Part shown: positions 58,472-64,000 of the stretch, piece after piece | How positions within the stretch are numbered: position 1 is the first letter of the stretch | Layout: every line of letters begins with the position of its first letter | Assembly (NCBI GenBank): GCA_023387965.1 | Contig: JAEWHE010000041.1 | Span: 1-64,000 of the forward strand | DNA length: 64,000 bases | Direction: 5' to 3' | DNA from: Bacteroidota bacterium | GTDB lineage: Bacteria; Bacteroidota; Bacteroidia; Flavobacteriales; Flavobacteriaceae | The notes under the pieces: generated by a model | Told to the model about the DNA's origin: nothing | Seen by the model: only the letters and a program-made list of their open reading frames with translations | Database searches by the model: none | Made by a program: the position numbers and the translations under genes

Positions 58472-61400
58472 ATGAAAAAAATTACCTTATTACTTTTAAC
58501 CTTTTTCATGAGCTTTGTAGGCTATAGCCAGCTGACAGAGAACTTTGATGAAGGGACAAGTTTGCCAACCGGCTGGGTAGCTTTCAATAATGGTCAAGGA
58601 ACGGCACCAAGATTATGGAGGATTTTACCAACTGCGGCTCTTTCATTTTCTACACCAAACTCTGCATTTTCTGAACGCTATCAAATTGGGCAAGGGAACA
58701 CCTCCCAAGATTGGTTGGCTACCTCGGCAGTAACTTTGCCGGCAAATGCGCAACTTCAATTTGTGACCCGTCAAAGAACAGATGGTGACCAAGGAGCAAT
58801 TTACCGCCTTATGGTGGCAAGGGTTTCTGCAGGAGCGCAAAACAACCCAGCAATTTATCAACAAGCAGCTGAATGGGATGAACTTTCTTTGAATCCTGAA
58901 GGACCATTTAATGGTGACGGAACTCCAAGATGGGATGAACATACTGTAGATTTAAGAGCTTTGGGTTATAATCAAGATGAACAAGTGTATCTTGCTTTTG
59001 TAAAAATTTACACTCAACCTGGAGCTTCTGCTAATGATGCTGACGTGGGTTGGCATATCGACGATGTGAGGGTTTCTCAAAAATGTGAAATGCCAACACA
59101 ACTTGCGGCTCCAGTAATTAACATGACATCTGCACAACTAAGTTGGGTGACACCTACAGGAGGAGCAACTAGTTGGGAAATTGTTATCGTTCCAGAAACA
59201 TTGACTTTGGAACAAGGTATTGCGGCAGGAAATTTATATACCTACTCAGGCGCGATGCCTTTTGATACTGCCAATTATACTCCGGCAATTACTTTAAATC
59301 CAGATACAAATTATAAATATTATGTGAGAGCAGTTTGTTCTGCTACAAATAAGAGTGACTGGACGCTTCCGTACTTTTTTACAACAGCGTCTTTGGGGGA
59401 AACTTGTGCTGAACCGATTTTGATTCCACAAATTCCTTATCAAGTCACGGACAATACATCAAACTCTAATGATAGAACTGATGTTGCTCAAGGAACGTCA
59501 TGTGGCGCAACACCTGCGGGAACCAACTACATGGCTGGTAACGAGGTGTTTTATTCGTTTACAGCACCAGAAACTGGTGAAGTTAGAATCAGAATGACGC
59601 CAACCGCGGCAAATTCATCTTTGTTTGTTTACAATGGATGTGAAAACGTTGGTGTGAGTTGTATTGCTGGTGTGGCAAATACCGGATCAACAGTTAGAAC
59701 GATTCCTGCGTTAGCAGTAACTGCTGGACAAACTTACATTGTAGTAATTTCGTCTGCAGCAGCAAACCAAATTGTAGGTTATACCTTAAATATTCAGTAC
59801 GTAACTTGCGACGAGCCGACAGATTTGGAGGCTACCGCAACGATGACCTCAGCTTCTTTGTCTTGGAGTAACCCTGCAGGAAGTACAGCGACAAGCTGGG
59901 AAATTGCAGTACAACCGGCTGGTGCAATGATTCCTTCTGGAGCTGGAACACCAGTAACTTCTAATACAGGTTTGGTTGTAACAAATACTTTAGATGGAAC
60001 ACCTCTTGTAGCAGCTACCGCATATCAATACTGGGTAAGAGTTCCTTGTACAGATGGAGGAACAACATTTTCGCCATGGGCTGGACCATTTTTATTCAAT
60101 ACTCCAGTTTGTGATCCGAGCGAGCAATGTAATTATACTTTTAGAATGACTCGTACTTCAGGTGCTGGATACGGTGGTGCAATTATGCACGTTCGCCAAA
60201 ATGGCGTTACCGTGGCAATTTTAGGACCTGGATTTACAAGCGGAACCGCTTCAGCAGTTCAAGTGCCTTTATGTAACGGTATTCCTTTCGAACTTTTCTG
60301 GGTCGAAGGTGGTACTGCTTCCGCAAATATTGGAATTACTGTTCAAAATAGTTTTAACCAATTATTATTCACCAAAGCTGTTGGATCTGGTAGTCCTAAT
60401 ACTGCATCGCCATTATACTCTAAAATGGTAGATTGTCTTGTACCTTTGTGTCCTGCTCCAATTAACTTAGGAGCCAATGCAATTGCCGCAAACTCTGCTA
60501 ATTTAACTTGGACACCAGGATCACTTCCTCCTCCAACTGGGGCAACAACGCAATGGCAAATTTATATCGAAAGAGAAGCGGTTGCTGTAGCTCCTTCAAA
60601 CGAAGCTCCAACTTCTGCTTATGATATTACTACCACCCGTCCTTATCCTGCGACAGGATTATTAAGTGATACGTTCTACGTGTACTATATCCGTACTTAT
60701 TGTGGTCCTGACTGGGCAAGCGACTGGGTTGGACCTTTCCGATTTAAAACAGCTGTTTCATGTGGAGCTCCAACTAATTTAGGCGCTTCAGGACAAACGA
60801 CTACAACTGCAAATCTTTTTTGGACACAACCAACTTTAGGAGGTGCCACAAACTGGGATGTGGTAGTACAAGCTCCGGGAACTGGTGTTCCAGAACTAAA
60901 CCCCACGAACTCTCAAGATTTAGCTAACGGAGGGACAGTTTCTGGTTTAACAGCAGCTACTCAATATGAATTTTATGTAAGAGCTAATTGCTCTGACACG
61001 GATAACAGTAGCTGGTCTGGACCATTCTTGTTTTACACAGCTTGTAACCCGGTCAACGTGCCATACACTGAAGGGTTTAACACAACTTCAGTTTATGAGC
61101 CATGCTGGTCTGTTGTAAGTTTAGTAGGAAGTAATACTTGGGATCTAAATTACAATGTAACTCCTTCTGAGGGTGATCAAGTTGCCTCAATCGCTCCAAA
61201 TAATGGCGTGCAAAATGACGACTGGTTAATTTCGCCAGCACTTCGTTTATTAACGAACTACAGATTGAGATTTAAATACAAAGTTTTAGCTTCAGGAAAT
61301 AACAACAATAATATTGAAATCAAACTTTCAACTGCCGGAAGTGATCCTACAAGTTTTACCGAAACTTTGATGCCAGTTACTACTTGGTCCAATACTGATT

Positions 61401-64000
61401 ACCAAGAAAAAGTAATTAACCTTAACAATTTTGGTACTGCTGATGGATCAGTATTAGTTCACATCGGTTGGCATTTGCCGCAAGGCGTAAATAATTCTAC
61501 TAGAATTTTTATCGATGAGGTAATTTTAGAGCCGATTCCACCATGTCCAAATCCTACAGATTTGATTGTTGAAAACGTAACTTCAACGTCTGCGGATTTG
61601 TCGTGGAATCCTGGATATTTAGAAACACAATGGCAAGTTTATGTGCAACCAGCCGGAGGACCAGTTCCACCAGCGGCTTACACAGGAGCTCTAACAACAA
61701 CAAATACAGATTTAACTGTTTCGACTGATTTTAACGGACAACCGCTTCAACCGGGAACTAATTATGTGTATTATGTAAGAGCTTTCTGTAATGACACCCA
61801 ACAAAGTCAATGGGTTGGGCCAATCGCATTCAAAACGTTGTTGTGTGAACAAGCAGACAAATGTAATTATACCTTTATCCTTCAGGATACCGGAAATAAT
61901 GCATGGGGAAGTACAATGAACGTAATCCAAAATGGAGAAATTGTTGCCGTTTTAAGCAAAACAGGGAATGGCGCCTCTATAAATCAAGTGGTAGCTTTAT
62001 GTCCTGGAGTACAATTCCAAGTATTTTGGAATCTTGCAGGAACCGCTGCACAAGCGGGACAAGTTGGTTTAACAATTCAAAATTCTTTCGGAGAAACAAT
62101 TTTCACAAAAACGGCTGGACAAGGAGTTCAAAACACAACTTTATATAACAGTATGCCGGTTTATTGTACACCATTATCGTGTCCGTTTCCAACTAATTTA
62201 AGTGCACAACAATCATCAGCAACAAGTGCTACTTTAGTTTGGACAGCAGGTGGAAGCGAAACACAATGGCAATACATTATCCAGCCGGCAGGAGGAACTT
62301 ACCCTGGTAACGTTAACGGAACCGTGGTAAATACTAATCCAACTGCTAACGTTTTTGGATTGGTTTCTGCACAACCTTACGAATTTTATGTGAGAGCGAT
62401 TTGTGGACCGGACAATGTAAGTTATTGGTCAGGACCTTACACTTTTACACTTTACAATTCTCCTGGATGTATCGGTGTTGATATTGAAGGTGTTGATGTA
62501 AATGTTGGAGCTGAAGTTACTGTTTGTCCAAACGATAATTGTGTGGATTTGTCGGCTTCATATTTCCAAATTAATCAAACTGATACTTATACCGTAGAAC
62601 GAATCGATTATATGCCTCCTTTCCCTTTCACAGGTGGAACGCCAATTCCAATTGGGACAGATGACGACTGGACTGACACAGTAACATTACCATTTAATTT
62701 CTGTTTCTTTGGCGAAACGTATAATAAGTTGTTAGTTACTGATAACGGAGCGGTTTCATTTAGTATTGCAGGAGTCGTACCGGGAGGTAGATATACACCA
62801 CTTGGGGCTGCTGGATGGGATTATGATGAAACGATTCCTTTTAATCCACCAACAGTAAGGCCGCCATACGTCAATGCCATTATGGGTGTGATGCAGGATT
62901 TGTATCCCGGCGGAAGTACTGGAGATTGGTCAATTAACTACCAAGTTTTAGGTACAGCACCTTGTCGTGCGTTTGTTGTGAACTTCTACAATGTATCGAG
63001 ATACAGCTGCACAAGTATTAGAGAAAACAGCCAAATAGTTTTATACGAAGGAAGTAATATTATCGATATTTATATTGGTAATCACTCAACTTGTTCTTGG
63101 GGACCTGCTACTGTAGGTATTCAAAATGCAAATGGAACAATTGGTTTTGCACCTCCGGGGCGTAATACCGGAAACTGGTCAACAACCAATGAAGCGTGGC
63201 GTTTTAACCCTGCAGGAGATCCTTTAGATGTAGCGTTCGAATGGAGAAAAGATGGAGTCTTCTATAGTAATGACTTAGATATTAATGTATGTGTGGACGA
63301 TGTAACTTTGATGGAAGCGGTAGCGACTTATGAACAATGTGGCGCAGATCCAATTGTGAGAAAATCTGAAATCACTATCAACATTGAAGAATTCGATACA
63401 CAAGAACCTGAAGATTTAACCGCTTGCGCTGGAAATGCTACTTTCGATCTTACTGAAAACAATGCCAACATTCTTGATGGAACAGTGACTCCAGCGGATT
63501 ATGTTATTGAATATTATTTAACAGAAGCTGAAGCTATCGATGGAACAAGTGGCGCGATCACAAGCCATACTACCTCAGTAACGACTCCAATTTTTGTTAG
63601 AATTGAAAAAGTAGGAACAGATTGTTTCATCACTGATACATTCAACTTGTTACTTTCTGCTCAAGCACCAGAATTCACGTTAGATGGAAATACCACTATT
63701 TGTGAAGGTGACGCTACTACAATTACAGTGACGCCAACCAATGATTTTGATGTTGCCACTACTACATTTACTTGGACTTTACCTGATGGAACTGTTTCAA
63801 CTCAAAATGGAGCCGTGTTCAATATCGACGATACAAACGCACAGGAAGGTACATATACCGTTTTAGCAAATAATGGTTGCGAAGCTACGCAAACATTTAC
63901 CCTAACAATTAATGAAATTGAATTAGAATTTACGTATCAAACGCCAATTTGTCCTTCAGGAATTATCGAACCAACTCCAAGCGAAGGTTTCACTACTGGA
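58472..64000 (+). CDS. Giant secreted multi-domain protein, fibronectin-III rich (3' truncated by the window)
   Basis: An open frame of 1843 codons with no stop up to the window end. The signal peptide ends near residue 20 (FVGYSQ). Reading on: a cleaved-adhesin/choice-of-anchor-J domain (about 20-205), fibronectin III (about 207-310), a PPC-like domain (about 312-450), fibronectin III (450-545), a CNYTF module (547-658), two fibronectin III domains (about 660-855), a second anchor-J domain (858-1020), fibronectin III, a second CNYTF module (from 1125), fibronectin III, a nidogen/PKD-like region (about 1330-1620) and Ig-like repeats. Cys pairs bracket many domains. It is probably exported by type IX secretion; the C-terminal signal is outside the window. 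Confidence 0.88.
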   Translation, partial: MKKITLLLLTFFMSFVGYSQLTENFDEGTSLPTGWVAFNNGQGTAPRLWRILPTAALSFSTPNSAFSERYQIGQGNTSQDWLATSAVTLPANAQLQFVTRQRTDGDQGAIYRLMVARVSAGAQNNPAIYQQAAEWDELSLNPEGPFNGDGTPRWDEHTVDLRALGYNQDEQVYLAFVKIYTQPGASANDADVGWHIDDVRVSQKCEMPTQLAAPVINMTSAQLSWVTPTGGATSWEIVIVPETLTLEQGIAAGNLYTYSGAMPFDTANYTPAITLNPDTNYKYYVRAVCSATNKSDWTLPYFFTTASLGETCAEPILIPQIPYQVTDNTSNSNDRTDVAQGTSCGATPAGTNYMAGNEVFYSFTAPETGEVRIRMTPTAANSSLFVYNGCENVGVSCIAGVANTGSTVRTIPALAVTAGQTYIVVISSAAANQIVGYTLNIQYVTCDEPTDLEATATMTSASLSWSNPAGSTATSWEIAVQPAGAMIPSGAGTPVTSNTGLVVTNTLDGTPLVAATAYQYWVRVPCTDGGTTFSPWAGPFLFNTPVCDPSEQCNYTFRMTRTSGAGYGGAIMHVRQNGVTVAILGPGFTSGTASAVQVPLCNGIPFELFWVEGGTASANIGITVQNSFNQLLFTKAVGSGSPNTASPLYSKMVDCLVPLCPAPINLGANAIAANSANLTWTPGSLPPPTGATTQWQIYIEREAVAVAPSNEAPTSAYDITTTRPYPATGLLSDTFYVYYIRTYCGPDWASDWVGPFRFKTAVSCGAPTNLGASGQTTTTANLFWTQPTLGGATNWDVVVQAPGTGVPELNPTNSQDLANGGTVSGLTAATQYEFYVRANCSDTDNSSWSGPFLFYTACNPVNVPYTEGFNTTSVYEPCWSVVSLVGSNTWDLNYNVTPSEGDQVASIAPNNGVQNDDWLISPALRLLTNYRLRFKYKVLASGNNNNNIEIKLSTAGSDPTSFTETLMPVTTWSNTDYQEKVINLNNFGTADGSVLVHIGWHLPQGVNNSTRIFIDEVILEPIPPCPNPTDLIVENVTSTSADLSWNPGYLETQWQVYVQPAGGPVPPAAYTGALTTTNTDLTVSTDFNGQPLQPGTNYVYYVRAFCNDTQQSQWVGPIAFKTLLCEQADKCNYTFILQDTGNNAWGSTMNVIQNGEIVAVLSKTGNGASINQVVALCPGVQFQVFWNLAGTAAQAGQVGLTIQNSFGETIFTKTAGQGVQNTTLYNSMPVYCTPLSCPFPTNLSAQQSSATSATLVWTAGGSETQWQYIIQPAGGTYPGNVNGTVVNTNPTANVFGLVSAQPYEFYVRAICGPDNVSYWSGPYTFTLYNSPGCIGVDIEGVDVNVGAEVTVCPNDNCVDLSASYFQINQTDTYTVERIDYMPPFPFTGGTPIPIGTDDDWTDTVTLPFNFCFFGETYNKLLVTDNGAVSFSIAGVVPGGRYTPLGAAGWDYDETIPFNPPTVRPPYVNAIMGVMQDLYPGGSTGDWSINYQVLGTAPCRAFVVNFYNVSRYSCTSIRENSQIVLYEGSNIIDIYIGNHSTCSWGPATVGIQNANGTIGFAPPGRNTGNWSTTNEAWRFNPAGDPLDVAFEWRKDGVFYSNDLDINVCVDDVTLMEAVATYEQCGADPIVRKSEITINIEEFDTQEPEDLTACAGNATFDLTENNANILDGTVTPADYVIEYYLTEAEAIDGTSGAITSHTTSVTTPIFVRIEKVGTDCFITDTFNLLLSAQAPEFTLDGNTTICEGDATTITVTPTNDFDVATTTFTWTLPDGTVSTQNGAVFNIDDTNAQEGTYTVLANNGCEATQTFTLTINEIELEFTYQTPICPSGIIEPTPSEGFTTG

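Overview
The window is AT-rich chromosomal DNA of a Flavobacteriaceae bacterium, most likely Flavobacterium or a close relative. This rests on Bacteroidota-style promoters (TAnnTTTG at -7), almost no Shine-Dalgarno sequences, families such as DUF4175, DUF4837, DUF2480 and DUF3078, a HmuY-type heme lipoprotein, and a giant fibronectin-III secreted protein of the kind exported by the type IX system. I see no rRNA, CRISPR array, prophage or transposase gene. The genus is an inference.

Layout. 1-411: tRNA-Cys on the minus strand, followed downstream by three extra copies of its 3' end plus terminator. 485-7208: folB, glnS, a YtxH/holin-like/small-protein envelope operon, an SPFH protein and gltX. 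7405-14582: a huge DUF4175 coiled-coil membrane protein, ybeY, mnmG, a lipoprotein and a methyltransferase; three parS-like 16-mers lie in this stretch, two of them inside coding sequence. 14804-24679: OmpH-like lipoprotein, Pif1-like helicase, DoxX-like protein, holB, pgk, a LysM lytic transglycosylase, a DUF4837 lipoprotein, a GNAT enzyme, and a truncated antitoxin-like relic. 24705-36178 (almost all minus strand): double-OmpA protein, S41 protease, rnpA, glycerophosphodiesterase, a patatin/small protein/lipoprotein operon, M1 and S8 peptidases and an MBL-fold hydrolase.

36332-56850 is the most interesting part. The SUF iron-sulfur assembly genes run sufA, sufB, sufC, sufD and then sufS, sufE, sufT-like, DUF2480, DUF3078. 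A four-helix-bundle gene sits between sufA and sufB. An 11-kb block between sufD and sufS carries a complete heme acquisition system: TonB receptor and HmuY on the plus strand; hmuT, hmuU, hmuV and hmuS on the minus strand; plus a 1-Cys peroxiredoxin and a GH3 glycosidase. The two heme transcription units share a nearly identical 23-bp palindrome at their promoters (21 of 23 positions), with a third related site over the receptor's start point. This looks like a Fur-type iron operator. Iron acquisition and Fe-S assembly are therefore physically interleaved.

57057-64000: hflX, then the first 1843 codons of a giant secreted multi-domain protein that runs off the window.

Six intergenic gaps carry a REP-like dispersed element (two direct copies of a word close to GCTTTCCGCTACAATC around a sequence-variable palindrome). 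Several others carry AT-rich short-word repeats.
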